Positions 52,801 through 64,000 of a stretch of DNA of 64,000 nucleotides are shown piece after piece (positions within the stretch are counted from its first letter, which is position 1; each line of letters opens with the position of its first letter). The DNA is taken from contig NC_064822.1 in the NCBI RefSeq assembly GCF_024166365.1, positions 148,620,823 through 148,684,822 on the forward strand, given 5' to 3'. The notes under the pieces were generated by a model. It saw nothing but the letters and a program-made list of their open reading frames with translations, did not search any database and was not told the origin of the DNA. The position numbers were made by a program, and so were the translations under genes. This stretch comes from Elephas maximus indicus. Taxonomy: Eukaryota > Chordata > Mammalia > Proboscidea > Elephantidae.

Positions 52801-53816
52801 ATGGCTCAGAGACAACAGCCAATATCAAGTCACATAAAGAAACAGGCCATGATCACATCAACAGGCTCTCAAAACAAAGAATCCAGGGATCTTCTAGATG
52901 AAAATGCATTCCTGGAATTATCAGCTGCAGAATATGAAAGATTAATATACAGAACCCTTATAGACATCAGGAAGGAAATGAGGCAATATGCAGAACAAGC
53001 CAAGGAACACACAGATAAAGCAATTGAAGAAATTAAAAAGATTATTTAGGAAGCTAATGAAAAGTTTAATAAGCTGGAAAAATCCATAGACAGACAACAA
53101 TCAGAAATTCAGAAGATTAACAATAAAATTACAGAAGTAGACAACTCAATAGAAAGTCAGAGGAGCAGAATTGACAAGTAGAAGCTAGAATTTCTGAACT
53201 TGAAGATAAATCACTTGGCACGAATATATTAGAAGAAAAATCAGATAAAAGAATTTTAAAAAATGAAGAAATCTTAAGAATCATGTGGAACTCTATCAAG
53301 AGAAATAACCTACAATTGATTGGAGTACCAGAACAAGGAGGGATAACAGAAAATACAGAGAAAATTGTTTAGGATTTGTTGGCAGAAAACTTCCCTGATA
53401 TTGTGAAAGATGAGAAGATATCTACCCAAGATGCTCATCGAACTCCACATAGGATAGATCTTAAAAGAATGTCACCAAGACATATTACAATCAAGCTTGC
53501 CAAAACCAAAGATAAGTAAACAATTATAAGAGCAGCGAGGGATAAAAGAAAAGTCACCTACAAGAGAGATCCAATAAGAATAAGCTCGGACTAATCAGCA
53601 GAAACCATGCAAGCAAGAAGGCAATGGGATGACATATTTAAAAAATTGAAGGAAAAAAATTGCCAACCAAGAATCATATATCCATCGAAACTCTCTCTTA
53701 AATGTGAAGGTGAAATTTAGACATTTCCAGATAAACACAAGTTGAGGGAATTCATAAAAACCAAACCAAAACTACAAGAAATACTAAAGGGAGTTCTTTG
53801 GTTAGAAAATCAATAA
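52801..53816 (+). pseudogene. Inner L1 ORF1, degenerate
   Basis: Starts MAQRQQPISSHIKKQ. A TAG at 53047-53049 replaces the glutamine codon that the copy at 40.4 kb has there. A one-base deletion follows near 53174 ('attgacaag' versus 'attgagcaag' in the sister). More stops occur at about 53370 and 53516. The end, 'WLENQ' then TAA, is at 53814-53816. Coiled coil then RNA-binding domain in the family. Confidence 0.9.
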
Positions 53817-54242
53817 TATCAGGTATCGACCCAAGACTAGAACACTGGGCAGAGCAACCAGATGTCAACCCAGACAGGGAAATCCAAAAAAAAAAAAAAA
53901 AGCCCAACACAGGGTAATGGTGATGTTATTATATAAAAGAAGACAACATTAAAATAATAAAGAGGGACTAAGAAATGTAATCATACACCTTCCATATGGA
54001 GAGGAAGATACGGCGATACTAAGAAATAAAAGTTATAAATTTAGAAAAATAAGGGTAAATAATAAGGTAACCACAAAGGAGACAAACTATCCTACTCATC
54101 AAAATAAAGTACAATGGAAAAATACAGACTCAGCAGAAACAAAATCGACAACAAATATGAGGAAAAGACAGTATATAAAGAAAATCTACTCAGCACATAC
54201 AATCAAGCGGGAAAAAGGAGCTGTCAACACACAAAAAAAGAC

Positions 54243-55523
54243 ATGAAAATGATAGCACTAAATTCATACCTATCCATAATTACACTGAATGTAAATGGAC
54301 TAAATACACCAATAAAGAGACAGAGAGTGGCAGAATGGATTAAAAACCAAGATCCATCTATATGCTGCCTACAAGAGACACACCTTAGACTTAGAGACAC
54401 AAACAAACTAAAACTCAAAGGATGGAAAAAAATATATCAAGCAGACAACAATCAAAAAAGAACAGGAGTGGCGATATTAATTTCTGACAAAATAGACTTT
54501 AAAGTTAAATCCATCAGAAAGGATAAGGAAGGACACTATACAATGATTAAAGGGACAAAACACCAAGAAGATATAACCATATTAAATATTGATGCACTCA
54601 ATGACAAGGCTGCAAGATACATAAAACAAACTCTATCAGCATTGAAAATTGAGATAGACAGCTCCACAGTTACAGTAGGAGACTTCAACACACCACATTC
54701 AGTGAAGGACAGGACATCCAGAAAGAAGCTCAATAAAGACACAGAAGATCTAAATGCCACAATCAACCAACTTGACCTCATAGACATATACAGAAGACTC
54801 CATCCAACAGCAACCAACTCTACTTTCTTTTCTAGTGCACATGGAACATTCTCTAGAATAGGCCACATATTAGGTCATAAAGCAAGCCTTAGCAAAATCC
54901 AAAACATTGAAATATTATTAAGCATCTTCTCTGACCATAAGGCCATAAAAGTGGAAATCAATAACAGAAAAAGCAGGGAAAAGAAATCAAATATTTGGAA
55001 ACTGAACAATACCCTGCTCAAAAAAGACTGGATTATAGAAGACATTAAGGATGGAATAAAGAAATTCTTAGAATCCAATGAGAATGAAAACACTTCCTAC
55101 CAGAACTTTTGGGACACAGCAAAAGCAGTGCTCACAGACCAATTTATATCAATAAATGCACACATCCAAAAAGAAGAAAGGGCCAAAATCAAAGAACTAT
55201 CCCTACAACTTGAACAATTAGAAAGAGAGCAACAAAAGAAACCCACAGGCACCAGAAGAAAACAAATAATAAAAATTAGAGCTGAACTAAATGAAATAGA
55301 AAACAGAAAAACAACTGAAAGAATTAACAAGACCAAAAGCTGTTTTTTTGAAAAACTCAACAAAATTGATAAACCATTGGCCAAACTGTCAAAAGAAAAA
55401 CAGGAGAGGAAGCAAATAACCCAAATAAGAAATGAGATGGGTGATATTACAACAGACCCAACTGAAATTGAAAGAATCATGTCAGATTACTATGAAAAAC
55501 TATACTCAAATTTGAAAACCTAG
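54243..55523 (+). pseudogene. Inner L1 ORF2, endonuclease and linker
   Basis: The frame opens at 54114, 43 codons before the likely ORF2 start (Met at 54243). APE-type endonuclease blocks in order: 'TLNVNGLN', 'LQETH', 'NIDALN', 'GDFNTP', 'TFFSSAHG', 'SRIGHILG', 'SDHKAI'. Two catalytic-site changes: the Tyr normally in 'NIYAPN' is Asp, and the Asp normally in 'RIDHI' is Gly. The rest is the Lys/Glu-rich linker. The frame stops at 55521-55523 after a one-base shift. Confidence 0.93.
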
Positions 55524-57167
<1,644 letters not shown>

Positions 57168-58047
57168 AACAATAAAGATCATGGAAGAAAAAATAGGGAC
57201 AACGTTAGGAGCCCTAATACATGGCATAAACAGTACAGAAATCATTATAAAGAACATAGAAGAAAAACTAGATAACTGGGAGCAACTATGCTCATCCAAA
57301 GACTTCACCAAAAGAGTAAAAAGACTACCTACAGACTGGGAAAAAGTTTTTAGCTATGACATTTCTGATCATTGCCTGATTTCTACTACATAACTGCAAA
57401 AACTCAACTGCAAAAAGACAAATAACCCAATTAAAAAATGGGCAAAAGCTATGAATAGACACTTTGCTAAAGTAGACATTCAGGTAGCTAACAAATATAT
57501 GAGGAAATGCTCACTATCATTAGCTATTAGAGAAATGCAAATCAAAACTACAATGAAATTTCATCTCACTCCAACAAGGCTGGCATTAATCCAAAAAACA
57601 CAAAATAATAAATGTTGGAGAGGCTGTGGAGAGATTGGAACACTTCTACACTGCTGGTGGGGATGTCATATGGTACAACCACTTTGGAAATCGATTTGGC
57701 GCTCCCTTAAAAAGCTAGAAATAGACCTACCATACGATCCAGCAATCCCACTTCTTGGAATATATCCTAGAGAAATAAGAGCCTTTACACAAACAGATAT
57801 ATGTACACCCATGTTTATTGCAGCACTGTTTACAATAGCAAAAACATGGAAGCAACCAAGGTACCCATCAACGGATGAAAGGAGAAATAAATTATGGTAT
57901 AGTCACAAAATGGAATATTATGCATCAATAAAGAACAGTGAGGAATCTGTGAAACATTTCATAGCATGGAGGAACCTGGAAGGCATTATGCTGAGTGAAA
58001 TTAGTCAGTTGCAAAAGGACAAATATTGTATAAGACCACTATTATGA
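57168..58047 (+). pseudogene. Inner L1 ORF2, C-terminal part with Cys motif
   Basis: A frameshift in an A run at 57080-57091 moves the frame (readable from 56998). One stop at 57391-57393, then open from 57451 to the natural end at 58047. The Cys-rich motif C-x3-C-x7-H-x4-C is intact ('CWRGC', 'H', 'C' at about 57612-57671). In the outer L1 the same motif is destroyed. Confidence 0.9.
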
Positions 58048-59034
58048 GAACTGGAGAAATAGTTTAAACTGAGAAGAAAACATTCTTTTGTGGTTACGAG
58101 AGGGAGAAGGGTATTCACTAATTAGATGGTAGATAAGAACTACTTTAGGTGAAGGGAAAGGCAGCACACAGTACAGGGGAGGTCAGCACAATTGGACTAA
58201 ACCAAAAGCAAAGAAGTTTCCTGAATAAACTGAATGCTTCGAAGGCCAGCATAACAGGGGCAGGGGTCTGGGGACCGTGGTTTCAGGGGACATCTAAGTC
58301 AATTGGCATAATAAAATCTATTAACAAAACATTCTGCATCCCACTTTGAAGAGTGACGTCTGGGGTCTGAAACGCTAGCAAGCAGCCATCTGAGATGCAT
58401 CAATTGGTCTCAACCCACCTGGATCAAAGGAGAATAAAGAACACCAAGGACTCAAGGTGATTATGAGCCCAAGAGACAGAAGGGGCCACAGGAACCAGGG
58501 ACTACATCATCCTGAGACCAGAGGAACTAGATGGTGCCCAGCTATAACCGATGACTGCCGTGACAGGGAACACAACAGAGAACCCCTGAGGGAGCAGGAG
58601 ACCAGTGGGATGCAGACCCCCAATTTCTCATAAGACCAAACTTAATGGTCTGACTGAGACTGGAAGGACCCCGGTGGTCATGGCCCCCAGACCTTCTGTT
58701 GGCCCAGGACAGGAACCATTCCCGAAGCCAACTCTTCAGACATGGATTGGACTGGACAATGGGTTGGAGTGGGATGCTGGTGAGGGGTGAGCTTCTTGGA
58801 TCAGGTGGACACTTGAGACTATGTTCACATCTCCTGCCTGGAGGGGAGATGAGAGGGTGGAGGGGGTTAGAAGCTTGTGAAAAGGACATGAAAAGAGAGA
58901 GTGGTGGGAGAGAGCAGACTGTCTCATTAGGGGGAGCGTAATTGGGAGTCTGTAACAAGGTATATATGGGTTTTTGTGTGACAGACTCACTTGATTTGTA
59001 AACTTTCACTTAAAGCACAATAAAAATTATTAAA
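58048..59034 (+). other. Inner L1 3' UTR
   Basis: About 990 bases, ending 'gtaaactttcacttaaagc', a polyadenylation signal and an A tail. Homologous in parts to the 3' UTR of the outer L1 ('caattggcataa', 'gatggt(g/a)cccagcta'). Several opposite-strand open frames (e.g. 58542-59009, 155 codons, minus) have no recognised domain and are by-products of composition. Confidence 0.85.
59019..59024 (+). terminator. Polyadenylation signal of inner L1
   Basis: 'aataaa' ten bases or so before the A tail, the normal arrangement for an L1 3' end. Confidence 0.8.
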
Positions 59035-59050
59035 AAAAAATGGGCAAGGG

Positions 59051-59653
59051 AAATGAACAGACACCTCACCAAAGAATACATTCAAGGGGGCTAACAGACA
59101 TATGAGGAAATACACGTGACCACTAGCCATTAGAGAAACACAAATCAAAACTGCAATGAGATACCATTTCACCTCGCTATTACTGGCACACACACAAAAA
59201 AAAACAGAAAATAACAAATGTTGGATAGGCCGCGTGGAGATCAAAACTCTTTTGCAGTGCTGGTTGAGAGGCAAAATGGTACAAACATTTTGGAAAAAGA
59301 TATGGCACTTCCTTAGAAGGCTAGAAATAGAAATACCATGTGATCCAGCAATCCCACTTCCAGGAATATGTCCTAGAGAAATAAGAGCCATCACACGTAT
59401 AGACATATGCACACTCACACTCACTGCAGCATTGTTCACAATAGCAAAAACATGGAAACAACCCAGATACCCATCAAAAGATGAATGGTTAAAAAAACTA
59501 TGGTACAGCCACACAATGGAGTACTATGCAATGATAAAGGACAATGATGAATCTACAAAGCATCTCACAACATGGATGAATCTGGAGGGCATTATGCTCT
59601 GTGAAATAAGTCAATCACAAAAGGACAAATATTGCATGAGATCACTTCTATAA
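59051..59653 (+). pseudogene. Outer L1 ORF2, C-terminal end
   Basis: Open from 59156 to 59653 ('MRYHFTSLLLAHTQ' to 'DKYCMRSLL' and stop). The Cys motif is lost: 'CWIGRVEIKTLLQCWLRGK' has Arg for the second Cys, Gln for the His and no last Cys. Compare the intact motif in the inner L1. Confidence 0.9.
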
Positions 59654-60580
59654 AAACTCATGAAAAGGTTCATACACAAAAAGAAATAATCTTTGGTGGT
59701 TATGAGGGAGGGGTGGGGATGGAAAAACACTAAATAAAAAAAAGGTAAGTGGTAATTTTGGTGAAGGGTGAGACAGTACACAATACTGGGGAAGCCAGTG
59801 CAACTTGTCCAATGCAAGGTCATGGAAGTTCCACAGACACATCCAAACTCCCTGAGGGACCGAATTGCTGGGTTGAGGGCTGTGAGGGACCATGGGGAAC
59901 ATCTAGCTCAATTGGCATAACATAGTTTATAAAGAAAATGTTCTACATTCTACTTTGGAGAGTAGCATCTGGGATCTTAAAAGCTTATGAGTGACCATCT
60001 AAGATACTTCACTGATCTCACCCCATCTGGAGCAAGGGAGAATGCAGAAAACCAAAAACACACGGGAAGTATTAGTCTGAAGGACGAATGGACCACAACT
60101 ACCACAGTCTTCACCAGACTGAGTCCAGCACAACTAGATGGTACCCAGCTACCACCATTGACTGCCCTGACAGGGATCACAACAAAGGGTCCCAGATAGA
60201 CCTGGAGAAAAATATAGGACAAAATTCTAACTCACAAATGAGATCAGACTTACTGGCCTGACAGAGACTGAAGAAACCCCAAGAGTATGGCCTCTAGACA
60301 TGCTGTTAGCTCAGTAATGAAGTCACTCCTGAGGCTCACTCTTCAGCCAAAGATTAGACAGGTCCATAGAACAAAACTAGACTAAGGGGACACATCAACA
60401 CAGGTGCAAGGACTAGAAGGCAGGAGAGGACAGGAAAGCTGATAAAAGGGAACTCAAGGATGAGAAGGGGAGAGTGTTTACATGTCGTGGGGTTGGTAAC
60501 CAACGTCGCAATATGGATACTAACTTTTTAATGTGAAGCTACTTTGTTCTGCATACCTTCATCTAAAAACAATTAAAAAA
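59654..60580 (+). other. Outer L1 3' UTR
   Basis: About 930 bases, homologous to the inner 3' UTR in several blocks, ending 'catctaaaaacaattaaaaa'. No clear 'aataaa' close to the tail; 'aattaaa' is the nearest match. Confidence 0.85.
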
Positions 60581-60594
60581 AAATCAAACGATGT

Positions 60595-61121
60595 ATTGCA
60601 TTGGGCAAATCTGCTGCAAAAGACCTCTTTAAATTGTTAAAAGCAAAGATGTCAGTTTGGGGACTAAGGTGCACCTGACCCAAGCCATGGTATTTTCAAT
60701 TGCCTTATATGCATGTGAAAGCTGGTCAGTGAATAAGGAAGACCGAAGAAGAATTGATGCCATTAAATTATGGTGAAGGATATTGAATATATCATGGAAT
60801 GCCAGAAAAATAAATAAATCTGTTTTGGAAAAAGTACATCTAAAATGTTCATTAGAAACAAGGATGGCAAGACTTCATCTCACGTACTTTGGACTTGTTA
60901 TCAGAAGGAACCAGTCCTTGGAGAAGGACTTCATGCTTGGTAAAGCAGAGGGTCAGCACAAAAGAGGAAGACCCTCAGCAAGACGGATTGACACAGTGGC
61001 TGAAACAATAGGCTCAAGTATAAAAAGGATTGTGAGGATGGCGTGGGACCGGGCAGTGTGTCGTTCTGTTGTACCCAGGATCACTATGAGTCGGAACTGA
61101 CTCGATGGCAACTAATAAGAA
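60595..61121 (+). mobile_element. RTE LINE, second part
   Basis: 'attgcattgggcaaatctgc', 'gcacctgacccaagccatgg', 'gcatgtgaaagctggtcagt', 'tttggacttgttatcagaag', end 'gactcgatggcaactaataa'. Continues the RTE cut at 44733. A 105-codon frame (60783-61100) is the usual RTE C-terminal part. Confidence 0.94.
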
Positions 61122-61237
61122 TAGTTTTTATGGAAGCAAACTGCCACATCTTTCTCCTTTGGAGTGGCTGACAGGTTGGGACAGCTGTCCTTTTGTTTAG
61201 CAGCCAGGAGCTTAGCCACTGTGCAACCAGGGCTCCT
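61122..61237 (-). mobile_element. AfroSINE, 5' half (outermost layer of the nest)
   Basis: 'tagtttttatggaagcaaac', 'tgccacatctttctcctttg', 'ttgtttagcagccaggagct', 'tgcaaccagggctcctt'. This is the missing half of the copy at 44297-44396. Flanks 'tagtccttt' (44388-44396) and 'tagttttta' (61122-61130) are consistent with a target-site duplication made by the RTE. Confidence 0.9.
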
Positions 61238-61632
61238 TCCAAGTTGCATACATCCTTTTAATTTGCCAGAACAGGGACACCTATTGATTCAGTGACAAAA
61301 TAAGAAATGGAATGTATGGATTTAATTCAAGCCTCTTTCTTTTGTTTAGACATTATGATTATTAACACAAAGTTAGGTATCAAAAGTATAAAACAGAGTA
61401 GTTGGAGTAGTGAGTGCACTAAAAATAAACCCTATGTTCCATTTGGGAATGAAACTCTCAGTGTGCTATATAATTCTATAATATTTTGACTAAAAATGCT
61501 AAATATTATGATAAAAATAGCCATTTTCACTGGGATGAATATTAAAAATTTGTGAATGTGATATTTTAAAAAAAAAAATATGGGCTCAAGAGGGAGGGGA
61601 AATGGCAGACTCATTGCTTAGGGGACACTAAG
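61238..61632. other. Unassigned sequence
   Basis: No gene or repeat recognised; A run at 61568-61577. Confidence 0.45.
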
Positions 61633-61775
61633 CTTTCTTTAAAGTGATAGAAAAATTTGGAAATGGGTAATGGTAATGGTTGCACAACATGATAAATATA
61701 ACTGATGTCAGTTAATTTGTACACGTGGAGAATGCTGATATGGCAAACAGTTTGTTCCATATATATTTGCCACAG
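61633..61775 (+). mobile_element. L1M/HAL1-type 3' end
   Basis: 'atggtaatggttgcacaaca', 'tgtcagttaatttgtacacg', 'tggcaaacagtttgttccat', 'atatatttgccacag' resemble the 3' UTR end of old L1M or HAL1 elements. Confidence 0.6.
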
Positions 61776-62535
61776 ACAGAAAAATATATCGTGGAATTTG
61801 TACACATCAGATGTTGGAACCTAATGGAACCACTCTTAGAAAAAGAAGCGGAGCACAATTTCATAGTCATGCCATCACCTTCCTTTCTCTGAATAGGAGG
61901 TAACACTGTGCAATATCACAGCTTACATATTAATCAGTGAATATGTTTCTGAAATTTATTTCATTAATTTTATATTTTTCTGCAAGTTGTATGAGTATAC
62001 TGGAGAATATTAAAATGTTATCCAAGTAGAGATTTTGGTACATTTTATGTCCTGTAGATTCATTTTTACAACTGTGCTAATTTTCTTTCTGTACAACTAC
62101 TGCAACTGTAGACGACACAAGATTATTTTATGTGAAGGTGATTCTTTGACTATCAAAGAAGTAAATGAGCATCGCCTTGGGAAACTGTTTTCTTTTTTCC
62201 TTTTAACTGTATTTTTTGGAAAAAAAATCAAAAAAAATTTTTTTTACTTTTATAACTGCTTCACTTTACGTATTATACTTTTCTCTGCATCAACTGCATA
62301 TACAATTTACATAAATTTAACCATGGTAGATATGCCATTTTAATTAAAAAATACATATTAATTTGTAATAATCCTTATCAATTATTAATATTAACTATTT
62401 CATGTGATTACAAAGCCTTCAAAATTATTCATTTTAAAGCACTTTATTGTCCTGGGATAACAAAAAAATGAGCTGGTCATTTACCTAATGTTAGAAATTT
62501 AATTAATTTCCATTTGTGTGCTATTTACATGTCAC
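61776..62535. other. Unassigned AT-rich sequence
   Basis: No gene recognised. A 102-codon frame (62035-62343, plus) is hydrophobic, runs through an A/T tract (62220-62247) and shows no domain. Confidence 0.45.
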
Positions 62536-62565
62536 TGCTTAACCACTACGCCACCAGGGTTTCCA
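62536..62565 (-). mobile_element. AfroSINE head fragment
   Basis: 'ctgcttaaccactacgccac' and 'cagggtttcc' are the first 30 bases of AfroSINE in reverse complement. The rest of the element is missing. Confidence 0.8.
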
Positions 62566-63149
62566 TTTTTTTCTTTTTTCCCCTCTGGTTTGCCATCAAT
62601 ATCCTCCTTAAGCAGAACTTTATTTTCATGATTGAAATAATTGAAAAAAAAAAAACATAAGAACTAGCTATCTTTTTTAAAATCTATAGCCATATTCATG
62701 TACATAATTTATGATGCCACTAGCAATACGAACAGTTTGTAGTTAAAGTTGTTAATTTAGTGGGGAAATAGTATCTCAAATCTTGTGATTATTTTACTTG
62801 TAAGAAAAACAGTTTGCCTTGTATTTGTTTACTATTTGGATACCTAGGATGTGGGAGCAGTATGAGGACATGGAAGAAAAAGACGTTCAGACACATCAAA
62901 ATTAATAACGGATGTATTATTCCTTTAGTAAAACTTCATGCTAAGGTTAATTACAAACTCAATATTATATATTCGATCTAATAATTGTCCAGCAATCATA
63001 GCAAACATGGCTAAGATTATTTTGTGTCTGTATGGGAAAAATATTTGTTCTCTTTGTGAATTTTTATAAAATCAGTTGGTAGTCAGTCATGAATATGTAA
63101 AACTAAATACTCATTGAATCTTTACTAATCCAAGGATTATCTGTCTATA
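62566..63149. other. Unassigned AT-rich sequence
   Basis: No gene or repeat recognised. Confidence 0.45.
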
Positions 63150-63304
63150 GCCCAAGCCCACTGCGGTTGAGTCAATTCCGACTTATGGCAACCCTATAGG
63201 ACAGAGTAGAACTGCCCCATAGAGTTTCCAAGGAGTACCTGGTGGATTTGAACTGCCGACCTCTTGGTTAGCAGCTGTAGCACTTAACCACTACGCCCCC
63301 AGGG
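63150..63304 (-). mobile_element. AfroSINE, short form
   Basis: 'agcccactgcggttgagtca', 'attccgacttatggcaaccc', 'ctgccccatagagtttccaa', 'gatttgaactgccgacctct', 'cactacgcccccaggg'. Complete apart from the outermost head bases. Confidence 0.94.
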
Positions 63305-64000
63305 CAAGAGGGATGTGTGAATTGTCTATAAGTATTCTCTAAATTCCTGATTTCTTTATCAATGTTTTATTAAGATGAAAACTGGAAATAAGATCTTTCA
63401 AGTGTAGGTTCATATTGGGTGACATAATTACTATTGCATTTTGCTTATTTGAGACATTTTATTTATGCTTGTTATTAGCCATATAGTGATTAATATTGAA
63501 AAAAAATCCCATTTATCTCATTCAAGGTTATTAATCCACTAGATAATCTTTTTCATTTGATTTCCATTTTCAGGTATTATTATATTTATAAAATATTGAG
63601 TAAGAGAAAGGAAGAAAATTAAGGATATTTTCTTGCTTCAAGTACAAGATATATATTAAAAATAAAGAAAAATATATGCATTATGTTAACGACAGGAAAC
63701 TGATTTAAGGGAAAAAAACGACATGTTGTAAATTATATGCAGAATAAAAACATAAGGTGAAAAAATATTGCCTTTGCAAATAGAAGTTTCAACATTTTAA
63801 GTGTTTCTTTAATATAATATTATGATTCTATTTCATCTAATAAGTTGTTTTATCAAAAACTCAATTGTAAAACTTTTAATATTCCCAAAGTATTTTAAAT
63901 GATTGTAAGTAGTCATTTGCACAGTGATTACACCTGAGAGAATCATAATTTTTTCTTTCTCTTGTTGTGGCTCAGCAGTGAATAGAGAGCAATTTGTGAT
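63305..64000. other. Unassigned AT-rich sequence
   Basis: No gene or repeat recognised up to the end of the window. Confidence 0.5.

Larger units (their letters stand above)
59035..60580 (+). mobile_element. Outer L1 LINE, 3' part
   Basis: Picks up at 'aaaaaatgggcaaggg', carries the last ~200 codons of ORF2, a 930-base 3' UTR and an A tail, and ends against the duplicated RTE word at 60581-60594. Confidence 0.95.

Noticed and set aside
54114..54242. Upstream 43-codon extension as part of a functional L1 ORF2
   Set aside because: Family ORF2 starts close to the endonuclease 'LSIITLN' block; the extension is the inter-ORF region that happens to be open.
58542..59514. Minus-strand frames of 155 and 175 codons
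   Set aside because: They are antisense to L1 3' UTR and ORF2 end; no domain, no gene structure.

Overview
This is a stretch of mammalian nuclear DNA with no protein-coding host gene that I can support. It is AT-rich and built largely of interspersed repeats. The dominant short repeat is a tRNA-derived SINE with the head 'cctggtggcacagtggttaag', the B-box 'gttcgaatcc' and a 3' end reading 'ctatgagtcggaatcgactc'. I recognise it as AfroSINE. The long repeat that shares its 3' end is an RTE-clade LINE (RTE1 type). Together these point to an afrotherian, most likely a paenungulate such as an elephant; that is inference from repeat content. Family names (AfroSINE, RTE1, L1, MIR, L2, MLT1, MER5/MER20) come from memory of the families and were not searched.

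Layout. 1-16 kb: sparse old repeats (L2, MIR, hAT relics, two MaLR-type LTRs), about a dozen AfroSINEs and three RTE fragments, with two SINE clusters at 13.8-15.2 kb. 16-24 kb: mostly unassigned sequence with a MIR, an L2 and scattered AfroSINEs. 24-26.6 kb: a 2.5-kb, 5'-truncated RTE on the minus strand that keeps the YADD codons. 27.7-29.2 kb: two inverted copies of a repeat I cannot name, one carrying four 24-bp tandem units. 29.8-34.6 kb: several MaLR-type LTRs, a SINE-LINE chimera and two AfroSINE doublets. 35-38.9 kb: L2, AfroSINE and RTE pieces. 38.9-43.2 kb: the 5' part of an L1 joined to an RTE that reaches its 5' end, then a tRNA-Gly-headed SINE made of RTE sequence. 44.3-61.2 kb: a four-layer nest in which an AfroSINE is split by an RTE, the RTE by an L1 with a monomer-type 5' UTR, and that L1 by a second L1. 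61.2-64 kb: AT-rich unassigned sequence with one L1M-like tail and AfroSINE pieces.

How the parts relate. No gene network is visible. The relations are parasitic and historical: RTE probably supplied the machinery for the AfroSINEs (shared 3' end), and L1 elements inserted later. All L1 and RTE reading frames seen here are broken or carry lost catalytic residues, so nothing here looks able to move by itself. The points of most interest are repeated SINE insertion at one target word, the SINE-RTE chimera, the composite tRNA-Gly SINE, the dated nest and the unnamed inverted repeat family.
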